A DNA stretch of 61,063 nucleotides from Anaerolineae bacterium (GTDB taxonomy: Bacteria; Chloroflexota; Anaerolineae; JAADDB01): contig WFQU01000049.1 of NCBI GenBank assembly GCA_015486845.1, positions 1 to 61,063 of the forward strand, in the 5' to 3' direction. Shown here in pieces: positions 1 through 7,766 of this stretch. How positions within the stretch are numbered: position 1 is the first letter of the stretch; each line of letters begins with the position of its first letter. Below the pieces are notes generated by a model. It was not told the DNA's origin and searched no databases. It saw nothing but the letters and a program-made list of their open reading frames with translations. A program made the position numbers and the translations under genes.

Positions 1-474
1 CTTGAAGAAGTTGAACTTCTGAAATAGGGCATCAGTGTTGATCGACGTTCTATTTTCCGGAGGAGAGGGTAGCCGAGGGCAATGCCCTCAGCCACCCTCC
101 AGAGAAGTTTATTTTCAGGGGAGAATCTGTCACTAATTTTTTGACTATTGTTTTTTATCTGCGTGCACAGCCTGCGTTGATCTGCGTCCCATTTTTATTT
201 TCAGGGGAGTTTGTCATTGCGAGGCCCGGCAGGGCCGTGGCAATCTTCCTCACTGGCGTTGGAGATTGCTTGACCCAAAAGAGGGTCATACTGTCGCTTC
301 GCTCGCAATGACACGACTGACTTGAAGGCGTTGTGTCAGCTATACTTAGGGGTGACCTCTCCCCTAAGCTGCGCTGCGCTTAGCTTTTTCCCCTCCCTGG
401 TACGGGGAGGGGAAGGCTTGTCACCCTTTTGGGCGGTAAGCCAGGGGAGAGGTCTTATTTTCAGGGGAGATAAC
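1..474. repeat. Repeat-filled region upstream of the first gene
   Basis: No gene is supported here. The stretch contains a GAAGTTGAACTTC palindrome (about 6-18), an 'atctgcgtgc...ctgcgtccc' element (about 141-210), a 100-bp element with inverted ends (213-312) and a 158-bp extension (313-470). The extension is closely matched at 32678-32835. It ends in TTATTTTCAGGGGAG, which supplies the Shine-Dalgarno of the next gene. An open frame runs back to 322, but it is the repeat read through, so I do not treat it as protein. Confidence 0.75.
213..312. repeat. 100-bp dispersed repeat with inverted ends, copy 1
   Basis: It begins GTCATTGCGAG and ends CTCGCAATGAC, giving perfect 11-bp inverted ends. 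Inside, GGCAATCTTCCTCA and GGAGATTGCTT form a second inverted pair. Nearly the same 100 bp occurs at 32578-32677, and a variant in the other orientation lies at 34520-34606. There is no coding capacity, so it resembles a MITE- or REP-like element. No transposase is visible in the window to explain its movement. Confidence 0.8.
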
Positions 475-1644
475 GTGGATCGAAGGATGGCGTGTAAACA
501 GTTTCTGCGCTGGCGCTGGCATATTTTCCGGACGAGAAAGAACGCGACGGGGGCGCTCCTTTGGTCGCTGCTACGCTATTTCCCATTCGTTTTGCTATGG
601 TTGCTCGTTGGTGACGCTGTTTTGGCCGTACCAGTTGGCCCGGCGCAGCCTATTCACAGTATTAACTCGAAAATCTGTATTCACACACGCCTTACCGACG
701 AAGTGGAACCGTGGAAAATCCGGCAGACGTTGCAATTGGCCGGCGAAATGGGTGCCCGGCAGGTGGTGGAATATTTTCCCTGGGCTTATGTGGAACGCTC
801 GCCGAGCCACGATGATTGGTCTCATGACGATCTGGTCATGCGACATATCCACGGCCAGGGCTTGAAGGTCATTGCTCGGCTGGGTTTAGTCCCTGGCTGG
901 GCACGCCCTCGGCAAAGCATCGATTCTTACATTGATGTCGATCACTACCAGGACTTCGCCGCGTACGCTGCCCGCTTTGCCGGACGTTACCACCATGACA
1001 TAGCTGCATTAGTGGTGTGGAACGAACCTAATTTGCGCCAAGAATGGGGCGGCCGTCCCCCTGACCCGGCCGCTTACACGGCTATGCTCTGCCAGGTCTA
1101 TAGCGCCGTTAAAGCTGTCGTTCCGGATATGATTGTTTTAGGCGGCGCACTGGCGCCGACCATTGCGCCGCCCGATAATGCCCAGGTGATGACGGATCTG
1201 ACCTATTTGCAAGCGCTATACGACGCCGGTGCCAACCATTGTTTCGACGGTTTAGCTGCCCACGCCTACGGTTGGACTGCACCGGCTGATGCGCCGGCAT
1301 CTCCAGACACCATTAATTTTCGCCGGGTCGAATTGCTACACCAGATCATGGCGGCGCATGGTGAGGGGGTAAAGCAGATCTGGATTACAGAGGGGGGGTG
1401 GAATGATCATCCCCGTTGGACAAAAGCCGTCCTGCCCGGCCAACGGATCGCTTATACTCTCACCGCTTACGATATTACCTGGCATGACTGGCCGTGGGCA
1501 GCTACTTTTTGTCCCTGGGTGCTGCGTTTTCCCCGGCCCACGTACACTTATCAGGATAATTTTACGTTTGTAGATGTCGATTTTACCCCTAAGCCTATTT
1601 ACTGGGACGTGCGAGCCTATGCCCACGGGGAGAAAGTGCCTTGA
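475..1644 (+). CDS. Membrane-anchored or secreted glycoside-hydrolase-like TIM-barrel protein
   Basis: The protein has 389 residues from a GTG start at 475, preceded by AGGGGAG at 6-7 bases. The longer frame from 322 was rejected because its first 51 codons lie in a dispersed repeat. A hydrophobic stretch near residues 27-50 looks like a signal anchor. The rest resembles clan GH-A glycosidases (GH5/GH39-like): WNEPN carries the expected acid/base Glu, and WITEGGW carries a candidate nucleophile Glu. It would cleave or rearrange a polysaccharide outside the membrane, but the substrate cannot be read from the sequence. Its stop overlaps the start of the solute-binding gene (TTGA), so the two are probably co-translated. 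The fold call is fairly firm and the family number is not. Confidence 0.72.
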   Translation: MDRRMACKQFLRWRWHIFRTRKNATGALLWSLLRYFPFVLLWLLVGDAVLAVPVGPAQPIHSINSKICIHTRLTDEVEPWKIRQTLQLAGEMGARQVVEYFPWAYVERSPSHDDWSHDDLVMRHIHGQGLKVIARLGLVPGWARPRQSIDSYIDVDHYQDFAAYAARFAGRYHHDIAALVVWNEPNLRQEWGGRPPDPAAYTAMLCQVYSAVKAVVPDMIVLGGALAPTIAPPDNAQVMTDLTYLQALYDAGANHCFDGLAAHAYGWTAPADAPASPDTINFRRVELLHQIMAAHGEGVKQIWITEGGWNDHPRWTKAVLPGQRIAYTLTAYDITWHDWPWAATFCPWVLRFPRPTYTYQDNFTFVDVDFTPKPIYWDVRAYAHGEKVP

Positions 1645-2447
1645 GGTCATTGCTTTACCCCACGCGCGCACTTTGTTTGACTGGCTTGTTGATTCTTTGG
1701 ACACTTTGGTCCGTTGGCAGCACGGCGCTGCAGCGAATGCTCATCCCTGACCCTGTCTGGCAGCGGGTACAAACCAGCGGTGTTTGGCGGGTCGGACTGG
1801 ATCCTAGTTTTCCACCGTTGACCACTTTGAATACACAAGGGCAACCGGACGGCATCGAAGTCTGTTTAGCCCGCCAGTTGGCTGCCCAAATGGGCGTTCG
1901 TTTGCAGGTTGTCTCTCTCAGCTTTGACGCGCTTTACCCGGCTCTTTGGTCAGGACAAGTGGATAGCATCATCGGTGGACTTCCTTTTGATCCGTTGTTG
2001 ACCCGCGATGTACGTTATTCTCACGCTTATTTGGACGGTGGCTTGCTCATGGTCTGGCAGTCGACAAGGACACAGCCAGCGCGAAATCTGGCTGGGCAAC
2101 GCGTCGCAGTGGTATGGGGCGGTGATGGTGACCGTTATTTGCGCGAGGCCCAGCGCCGGGGAATGAAATTATCTCCGTTACGATTCCTCACACCGGCAGA
2201 GGCATTGCAAGCGCTGCGCGACGGGCAAGCGGATGTTGCCATCGTTAACGCTATCACGGTTTACTCGGATGCTACAGCGCACGGCGGCATTCGTTGGGCC
2301 TGGCCGCCGCTGCTTCCTCTCCCTTATCACATTGCCATGCCGGCCAAAGCGCATCGTTTGCAAAAGGCGATTAACGAAGCGCTACACCGCCTACCTGCCC
2401 GGGGGAAAAACAGCTTGCCCTGGCTCTGGTCGCATTGTAGCCCTTGA
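1641..2447 (+). CDS. Family 3 extracellular solute-binding protein
   Basis: The protein has 268 residues and starts at TTG 1641, overlapping the previous stop by four bases, with GGGGAG just upstream. Residues 8-30 are hydrophobic and probably form a signal peptide or anchor; no lipobox is evident. The body matches the SBP_bac_3 pattern: 'WRVGLDPSFPPLTTLNTQG', a central 'GQVDSIIGGLPFDP' and a later 'ALRDGQADVAIVNA'. The family binds amino acids or small organic ions for ABC importers or sensor domains. No permease or ATPase lies beside it, so it may act as an orphan binding protein linked to the glycosidase-like gene. Confidence 0.78.
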   Translation: MRSLLYPTRALCLTGLLILWTLWSVGSTALQRMLIPDPVWQRVQTSGVWRVGLDPSFPPLTTLNTQGQPDGIEVCLARQLAAQMGVRLQVVSLSFDALYPALWSGQVDSIIGGLPFDPLLTRDVRYSHAYLDGGLLMVWQSTRTQPARNLAGQRVAVVWGGDGDRYLREAQRRGMKLSPLRFLTPAEALQALRDGQADVAIVNAITVYSDATAHGGIRWAWPPLLPLPYHIAMPAKAHRLQKAINEALHRLPARGKNSLPWLWSHCSP

Positions 2448-2574
2448 AGTTGCTCAGCGTGCAATGAGGTTAATCGCTCACTCCTTATTACATTATACTA
2501 CCGCCTTTGGTCCAATATGTTGCACTTAGAATTGCCAAATAGGCTTCATTTCTCTTTTCTCCTGTTTAGAAATG

Positions 2575-2583
2575 TGCTAAAAT
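2575..2583 (+). promoter_or_regulatory. Possible extended -10 promoter
   Basis: TGCTAAAAT is an extended -10 match (TGn followed by TAAAAT). The -35 region 17 bases upstream is poor. It lies 25-50 bases before the candidate starts of the PAP2 gene. If it is used, translation must begin downstream of about 2590, which excludes the ATG-rich upstream part of the frame. Confidence 0.35.
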
Positions 2584-2606
2584 GGCATAGTTTAAATCTT
2601 ATTTCG

Positions 2607-3275
2607 GTGGGCAAACTGAAAAGGAGAAGTATTATCGCCAAGAGAAAAGCTTCTCACGATTGGTTGTTGCTAATAGCGTTGTCCGGCAGTCTTGGGCTAT
2701 ATTGGTTGACCAATCAGTACGCCGCTTCGTGGGCCGGCGACAGCGCCTGGATTACATTGCAAGCCTGGGATCAAAAGGTTCCGCTTTGGCTGCCAGCGTT
2801 AATCGCCTACCAGTCTTTATTTTTCGTGGGCGTTGGCTTACTGCTCTGGCTGTGGTGGAAGCGGCGAAGATCGTTTCGGCGCTTGGCGCTCACGTGGATT
2901 ACGGACGCACTCATCAGCAATACCATTTTCTTTATTTTACCGACTAAAATGCTGCGTCCAACAATTCAGGCTACCGATTTTTGGACTTGCTGGTTGCAAC
3001 AAGTTTATGCGTATGATTTGCCCTTCAACGCTTTCCCAAGTTTGCACGTAAGTACGGCGTTGATCATGGGCTGGTTTTGGTGGCGTAATATTTCTAAGGT
3101 GTGGCTAAAGGTAATTGGTATCATGTGGGCTTTAGCGGTCATGGTCAGCACAATATTGGTCAAACAGCATTCACTTTTGGATGTCCTGGGCGGTTTGATA
3201 GTGGGCCTGGTAGCTATTTGGTCGGTCGATCGTTTTTTCAGCAAGGCAGAGCCTACTATTAGCTCAGCAGACTAA
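2607..3275 (+). CDS. PAP2-family membrane phosphatase
   Basis: The protein has 222 residues if it starts at GTG 2607. An alternative start at ATT 2631 is better placed after AAAAGGAG. It has about five or six hydrophobic segments. The three PAP2 motifs are visible: KMLRP (motif 1), PSLHVS (motif 2) and a tail like KQHSLLDVLGG (motif 3, His and Asp). The 'NAFPSLHVS' form resembles the inositol-phosphorylceramide-synthase-like branch. Family members dephosphorylate lipid phosphates or prenyl pyrophosphates, or transfer phospho-head groups, at the membrane. It stands alone between the solute-binding protein and the thiolase. The exact substrate is unknown. Confidence 0.8.
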   Translation: MGKLKRRSIIAKRKASHDWLLLIALSGSLGLYWLTNQYAASWAGDSAWITLQAWDQKVPLWLPALIAYQSLFFVGVGLLLWLWWKRRRSFRRLALTWITDALISNTIFFILPTKMLRPTIQATDFWTCWLQQVYAYDLPFNAFPSLHVSTALIMGWFWWRNISKVWLKVIGIMWALAVMVSTILVKQHSLLDVLGGLIVGLVAIWSVDRFFSKAEPTISSAD

Positions 3276-3311
3276 ACGCATAATTCTATGCGGTGAACAA
3301 AGGAGACAAAG

Positions 3312-4499
3312 ATGTCAGGAAAACCGGTTATCGTTAGCGCAGTACGAACGCCCATCGGTAAGTTCCGTGGGGCATTGAAAGATGTCGCGGCGGTGCAATT
3401 GGGCGCTGTGGCGATCAAAGCCGCTGTCGAGCGGGCCGGCATTGATCCGGTTACGGTGGACGAAGTCATCATGGGCAATGTGGTACAAGCCGGCTCCGGA
3501 CAGAACCCGGCCCGTCAAGCTTCAATTTACGGCGGCATCCCGCCTACAGTAGGCGCCCTGACTGTAAACAAGGTGTGCGGTTCTGGTCTGAAAGCGGTAA
3601 TGCTGGCGGCCCAGGCCATTAAAGCGGGAGATGGCAAAGTGTACGTAGCCGGCGGTATGGAAAGCATGGATAGCGCACCATACCTTTTGTACAAAGCGCG
3701 CTTTGGTTACCGGTTGGGGGATGATAAAATCGTGGACAGTGTGGTTCATGACGGGCTCTGGTGTCCTTTTGAAGATCAACACATGGGCATCTCGGCGGAA
3801 TGGATTGCCCAGGCGTATCACATAACCCGGGAAGACCAAGATGCTTTTTCCTATGAGAGCCATCGCCGGGCCCTTGCTGCTATGGACAATGGCGAGTTCG
3901 ACGCCGAAACCGTGCCGGTGATGGTGCCGCAGCGCAAAGGCGGTTCGTTTCGCTTCGATAAAGACGAGGCGCCTCGCCGGGATACCAGCCTGGAAGCGTT
4001 AGCCCGGTTGCGTCCTGCTTTCCAAAAAGGTGGTAGTGTAACCGCCGGCAATGCGCCTGGCATCACCGACGGTGCCTCAGCATTGGTAGTCATGGATGAA
4101 GAAGAAGCGGTGGCTTTGGGGTTACAGCCTCTGGCGCGCATTACTGCTTATGCCCAGGCAGCCGTCAAACCGTTGGAGATTTTCACGGCGCCGATTTTCG
4201 CTTTTCGCAATTTACTACAGAAATTGGGGCTTAACGATATCAAAACGTTGGACTTGCTGGAAATAAACGAAGCGTTTGCTGCCCAAATGCTTGCTGACGG
4301 CCGGACGTTAGGCGTGGACTGGGCACGGGTTAATGTTAACGGCGGTGCCATCGCTTTGGGCCACCCTATTGGCGCTAGCGGGGCGCGTGTTTTGACAACG
4401 TTGCTTTACGCACTGCGAAATCGCGGTCTGCGAACTGGCGCAGCAGGGCTCTGCCTCGGCGGTGGGGAAGCGGTTGCCTTAGCCGTCGAGATGATTTAG
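3312..4499 (+). CDS. Acetyl-CoA C-acetyltransferase (thiolase)
   Basis: The protein has 395 residues, the usual size for a degradative or biosynthetic thiolase, with AAAGGAG before the ATG. Cys89 lies in NKVCGSG (acyl-enzyme cysteine), His351 in GHPIGASGAR and Cys381 in GLCLGGG (proton transfer). EINEAFAAQ is the conserved Asn-Glu motif. It condenses two acetyl-CoA to acetoacetyl-CoA or cleaves 3-ketoacyl-CoA. An SDR reductase follows after 45 bases, so together they could make 3-hydroxybutyryl-CoA. No PHA synthase lies in the window, so polyhydroxybutyrate synthesis cannot be claimed. The usual CxGGGQ/M is CLGGGE here, a minor departure. Confidence 0.93.
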   Translation: MSGKPVIVSAVRTPIGKFRGALKDVAAVQLGAVAIKAAVERAGIDPVTVDEVIMGNVVQAGSGQNPARQASIYGGIPPTVGALTVNKVCGSGLKAVMLAAQAIKAGDGKVYVAGGMESMDSAPYLLYKARFGYRLGDDKIVDSVVHDGLWCPFEDQHMGISAEWIAQAYHITREDQDAFSYESHRRALAAMDNGEFDAETVPVMVPQRKGGSFRFDKDEAPRRDTSLEALARLRPAFQKGGSVTAGNAPGITDGASALVVMDEEEAVALGLQPLARITAYAQAAVKPLEIFTAPIFAFRNLLQKLGLNDIKTLDLLEINEAFAAQMLADGRTLGVDWARVNVNGGAIALGHPIGASGARVLTTLLYALRNRGLRTGAAGLCLGGGEAVALAVEMI

Positions 4500-4506
4500 G
4501 CTATTT

Positions 4507-4523
4507 GAGAAGTTGAACTTCTC
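4507..4523. repeat. GAAGTTGAACTTC palindrome between thiolase and reductase genes
   Basis: GAGAAGTTGAACTTCTC is almost a perfect palindrome, placed seven bases after the thiolase stop and 20 bases before the next Shine-Dalgarno. The same core occurs at 6-18 and, as a doubled head-to-tail form, at 30445-30478, 32472-32510 and 43613-43646. In RNA it would form a small hairpin within the transcript. Confidence 0.7.
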
Positions 4524-4544
4524 ATCGGGAAAAGGAGCTGGATA

Positions 4545-5285
4545 ATGCGATTAAAAGATCGTGTGGCCATGGTAACCGGTGCCGGCCGTGGTATCGGTCG
4601 ACAAACCGCTCTCACTTTCGCCCGTGAGGGCGCTAAACTGGTGATTGCAGATATCGATACGGCCAGTGGCGAGCAGACTGCCGCAAAGATTCGGGAAAGT
4701 GGCAGTGAGGCTATTTTCGTGCACATCGACGTGGCTGACGAGGCCAGCGTGAATGCTGCCGTAACGCAAGTTGTGGCACAATTCGGCCGTATCGATGTCT
4801 TGGTAAATAATGCCGGCGTGCTGCGAGACGCCAAATTGGTGAAAATGAGCGATGCCGATTTCGATTTCGTCATTAGCGTGAACATGAAAGGCGTTTTCCA
4901 TTGCAGCCGCGCCGTGGCACCGCTGATGATCGAGCGGGGGTACGGCGTGATTTTGAATGCTTCTTCGGTAGTGGCATTGTACGGGAATTATGGGCAAAGC
5001 AGTTATGTGGCCAGCAAAAGCGGCGTTATCGGGATGACCAAAGTCTGGGCGCGTGAATTGGGGCCGAAAGGTGTGCGCGTCAATGCAGTGGCTCCGGGGT
5101 TTATACAAACGGAGATGTTGGCGGCTGTTCCGGAAAAAGTGCTAAACATGATGCGGCAGAAGACACCGTTGCGTCGCTTAGGGCGGGCGCAAGATATCGC
5201 CAACGCCTATCTCTTTTTGGCTTCGGCTGAGGCGAGCTTTATCACGGGCCACGTGCTCAGTGTCGATGGTGGGGTGATCACATAA
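4545..5285 (+). CDS. SDR-family 3-oxoacyl reductase (FabG/PhaB-like)
   Basis: The protein has 246 residues, typical of classical short-chain dehydrogenases. TGAGRGIGR (residues 11-19) is the NADP(H)-binding glycine motif and NNAG (88-91) the structural motif. The catalytic set is Ser141, Tyr154 and Lys158 (SSYVASK). The tail ends FITGHVLSVDGG, as in FabG. It would reduce 3-oxoacyl-ACP or acetoacetyl-CoA to the 3-hydroxy form. The adjoining thiolase favours a CoA substrate (PhaB-like role). AAGGAG precedes the ATG. No acyl-carrier or FAS genes are nearby, so a fatty-acid-synthesis role is less supported. Confidence 0.88.
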   Translation: MRLKDRVAMVTGAGRGIGRQTALTFAREGAKLVIADIDTASGEQTAAKIRESGSEAIFVHIDVADEASVNAAVTQVVAQFGRIDVLVNNAGVLRDAKLVKMSDADFDFVISVNMKGVFHCSRAVAPLMIERGYGVILNASSVVALYGNYGQSSYVASKSGVIGMTKVWARELGPKGVRVNAVAPGFIQTEMLAAVPEKVLNMMRQKTPLRRLGRAQDIANAYLFLASAEASFITGHVLSVDGGVIT

Positions 5286-5303
5286 ACATCGGGGGATCAT
5301 GAT

Positions 5304-6356
5304 ATGGGAAAAGGGTTGAGCTTTTCCGAAATTGAATCTATGCGCGCTGGCGCTCGTACCGCCGTGCACGTTTGTATGAATATCAAAGCGCAAGATCGGG
5401 TGCTATTCATCTGCGATGAAGAAACGACGCCCATTGCCCGGTTGCTGGTGGAAGAAGCGGCTAATCAAGGTGCCTGTGTGGAGTGTGCTTATTTGGAAAA
5501 GTACGGCCGCCGGCCGATTACCAGATTCCCGGTTGCATTGCGAGCGCGGTTACAATCTTTCCACCCAACGGTGACTTTTTACACGGCGCAAGCCGTGCCG
5601 GGGGAGGTGCCATTGCGCATTGCCTTGCACCGGTTCTTGAGCGAGTCTTTGGCGGCGCGCCACGCTCATATGATTGGGATCACGCCGGCATTGTTGCGGG
5701 AAGGAATGGCTGTAGACTACTACAAAGTGGCCGAAGTGACGGCTATGGTTTACGAACAAGCCCGCAGCACCCGTGAGGCACACGTTATTTCTCCCTTGGG
5801 CACAGATTTAACGGCGCGCTTTGCTCCGGATCGGCATTGGGTGAAAGCGGACGGCCTTTACCATCAACCTGGGCAATGGGGCAATTTGCCCGATGGCGAG
5901 GTCTTCACGGCGCCGCTGGATGTCAACGGCGTTATTGCGGCCGAAGTGTTGGGTGATTTTTTCAGCCGTAAGTACGGCGTTTTGCAGAAGCCGGTCCTGT
6001 TCCGCATTGAGAACGGGCTGGTGGTGAGAATTGACAACGCTGGCCGAACGTTGCGCCACGAATTAGAAGCGTATTTGTGGAGTAACGAGTATAGCAATCG
6101 TGTCGGCGAATTTGCCATCGGCACGAATATCGGGTTGAAACGGTTGTGCGGAAATATGCTGCAGGATGAGAAATTCCCCGGCGCGCATATTGCTTTTGGC
6201 AACCCGTACTCGGAACAGACCGGTGCCGGCTGGTCGGCGCAGACGCACATGGACGCGGTAACTACTGGTTGTACCATCACATTGGATGACGAAGTAATTA
6301 TGCGAGATGGTCATTTTGATTACGACGTATTGGGTTCTCGTTTGTCATACGCTTGA
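5304..6356 (+). CDS. M29-family (thermophilic) aminopeptidase
   Basis: The protein has 350 residues, slightly short of the 370-410 typical of AmpS/AmpT-like enzymes. Peptidase M29 signatures are NLPDGEVFTAP, VGEFAIGTN, KFPGAHIAFG and a terminal-half HMDA. These carry the Glu, His and Asp residues that bind the two metal ions. It removes N-terminal residues from peptides in the cytoplasm. It begins 18 bases after the reductase stop and is probably in the same transcript, although its link to the thiolase/reductase pair is not evident. The start at ATG 5304 follows GGGGGA at a suitable distance. Confidence 0.85.
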   Translation: MGKGLSFSEIESMRAGARTAVHVCMNIKAQDRVLFICDEETTPIARLLVEEAANQGACVECAYLEKYGRRPITRFPVALRARLQSFHPTVTFYTAQAVPGEVPLRIALHRFLSESLAARHAHMIGITPALLREGMAVDYYKVAEVTAMVYEQARSTREAHVISPLGTDLTARFAPDRHWVKADGLYHQPGQWGNLPDGEVFTAPLDVNGVIAAEVLGDFFSRKYGVLQKPVLFRIENGLVVRIDNAGRTLRHELEAYLWSNEYSNRVGEFAIGTNIGLKRLCGNMLQDEKFPGAHIAFGNPYSEQTGAGWSAQTHMDAVTTGCTITLDDEVIMRDGHFDYDVLGSRLSYA

Positions 6357-6707
6357 ACCATGGGCGGGGCAGCTATTCATGATTGTACCGGTAAGTGTGC
6401 TAATAATGCAAGGATGGTTTTACTGAAAAAATCTTTACCGCCGAGAACACAAAGTGCGCAGAGAGAAAGACAATGGGGCCGCAACTGGATTTTGCCTTTG
6501 CAATCGCAACTGCTAAGCCCAGGGCGGATGGAACGCGGATTGCGTGCAGATAAATCAGAAAAGAGCAGCGGAAATCAGCGCGTATCAACGTCATCTGCGT
6601 CCTATTGTTGGGAAAGATGGGCAATCATTTGAAATCTTTGCATTTTCTCTGCGTTCTCGGCGGACTCTGCGCTAAAAGAGCTTTTTCAGGGGACGCAAGG
6701 ATTTCTT
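6357..6707. repeat. Repeat-rich gap
   Basis: This holds degenerate copies of 'ccgagaacacaaagtgcgcagag' (about 6440-6470), 'agatcag...atcagcgcgtatcaacg...atctgcgtcctatt' (about 6547-6605) and 'tctctgcgttctcggcggactctgcgc' (about 6648-6673). The last copy ends in TTTTTCAGGGGACGCAAGGA, which supplies the ribosome-binding site of the next gene. A 90-codon open frame at 6360-6632 is made of these repeats and I do not call it. Confidence 0.65.
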
Positions 6708-7544
6708 ATGCCGTTTGTTGAACATCAAGGGTGTCGTCTATTTTACCGAGATCAGGGTCAGGGGCCGGAAACAATTCTCTTCTTGCACAGTAATTTCGCC
6801 AGCGGGCGTTGGTGGGAACCGGTCGCGTCGTTCTTGGCCGGGCCATATCGACGCTTGATTCCTGATTTGCGCGGGCACGGACAGAGCTGCCGGCCAGAAA
6901 CGGGCTATGATGTGCCCAGCCAAGCCGGTGATTTGGCCGGCGTTATTGGCGCGGCCGCTCCGGAGGTGTTACACTTGGTGGCGCATGGTTTCGGCGCAGC
7001 TGTGGCGCTGGAGTACGCTGTAACCCACCCCGGCCGGTTGCGTTCGTTGACTTTGGTGGCGCCGGCGCCGGCCGAAGGCGTGAAAACGCCGCCGGAAGCA
7101 TTAGCCGTTTTCCAGGCTATGCGCGAGGATCGTAATTTGTTGTTGCGGGCACTGAGCAGTATGATGCCGTCATTGCCCCCGGGTAACTTGATGCAGGCGT
7201 TGGTGGATGAAACGCAGACCATGGCCCCGGCCGCGTTCATTGCGGACGCCCAGGCGCTTTCGCTCTGGCATGTGCAGGATCGACTGCGTTCGTTTCGAGT
7301 TCCCACACTGATCGTGTGGGGCGATTTAGATGTAATGGTTTCTTACCAAGAGGCGGAACGCACTATGCTGGATATTCCTGGCGCGACGTTAGAAGTGCTG
7401 CAGAATGCCGGGCATGTGCCATTTCTGGAAAAGCCGGAACCGTTCGTGAATATATTGCTGGCCTTCCTTGGGGAAGATTTCGATCACTACGAGGAAATCC
7501 GGCAGGTCGACGAAGACGAACCGCCGGTTATGCTAAATCTTTGA
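6708..7544 (+). CDS. Alpha/beta-hydrolase-fold protein without the nucleophile serine
   Basis: The protein has 278 residues. The fold is clear: FLHSNFASG (oxyanion-hole region), DLRGHGQS, VWGDLD (acid) and NAGHVPFLEKPEPF (catalytic His). At the nucleophile elbow, where the family has GHSxG, this protein reads VAHGFGAAV. Residue 94 is Gly (GGT, 6987-6989) rather than Ser. With the usual nucleophile absent it is probably not a normal esterase or hydrolase; a binding role or another reaction is possible. The acidic tail (about residues 255-275) is rich in Asp and Glu. It starts a run with the zinc-ribbon protein, mutY and the epimerase. Confidence 0.82.
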   Translation: MPFVEHQGCRLFYRDQGQGPETILFLHSNFASGRWWEPVASFLAGPYRRLIPDLRGHGQSCRPETGYDVPSQAGDLAGVIGAAAPEVLHLVAHGFGAAVALEYAVTHPGRLRSLTLVAPAPAEGVKTPPEALAVFQAMREDRNLLLRALSSMMPSLPPGNLMQALVDETQTMAPAAFIADAQALSLWHVQDRLRSFRVPTLIVWGDLDVMVSYQEAERTMLDIPGATLEVLQNAGHVPFLEKPEPFVNILLAFLGEDFDHYEEIRQVDEDEPPVMLNL

Positions 7545-7556
7545 GGATGTGTAGCT

Positions 7557-7766
7557 ATGCCTGTTTGTCCGAAATGCAACACTTGGAACCCTGATGATCG
7601 TACTGTTTGCTGGCGTTGTGGCGCCGAACTGCCTCGGCCGGAAGAAAAAAAGAAGAAGCGTTCCTTTTCCCTTTTTGGCTTGCCGGCCTGGACCTGGCTT
7701 GCCTTGATTTTCCTTTTAGCTATTTCTTGCTTGGGCCCCTATATTGCGATGCTTTTGCAGCGATGA
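7557..7766 (+). CDS. Small zinc-ribbon membrane protein
   Basis: The protein has 69 residues. CPKC at 4-7 and CWRC at 19-22 form a zinc-ribbon knuckle pair. A basic stretch (EEKKKKR, about 30-36) is followed by one hydrophobic segment (about 43-64), so the ribbon should face the cytoplasm from a single membrane span. The start is 12 bases after the hydrolase stop, and the stop overlaps the mutY start (ATGA), implying coupled translation. Function is unknown; such proteins often act as small scaffolds or sensors. Confidence 0.72.
   Translation: MPVCPKCNTWNPDDRTVCWRCGAELPRPEEKKKKRSFSLFGLPAWTWLALIFLLAISCLGPYIAMLLQR

Noticed and set aside
322-474. N-terminal 51 codons of the long frame before the glycosidase-like gene
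   Set aside because: They lie in a dispersed repeat also found at 32678-32835, and GTG 475 has a good Shine-Dalgarno and precedes the membrane anchor.
3312-5285. Polyhydroxybutyrate operon
   Set aside because: Thiolase and reductase are adjacent, but no phaC, phaR or phasin is seen; an aminopeptidase follows instead.
6360-6632. 90-codon open frame
   Set aside because: It is composed of 'cgcagag' and 'atcagcgcgtatcaacg' repeats and resembles no protein.
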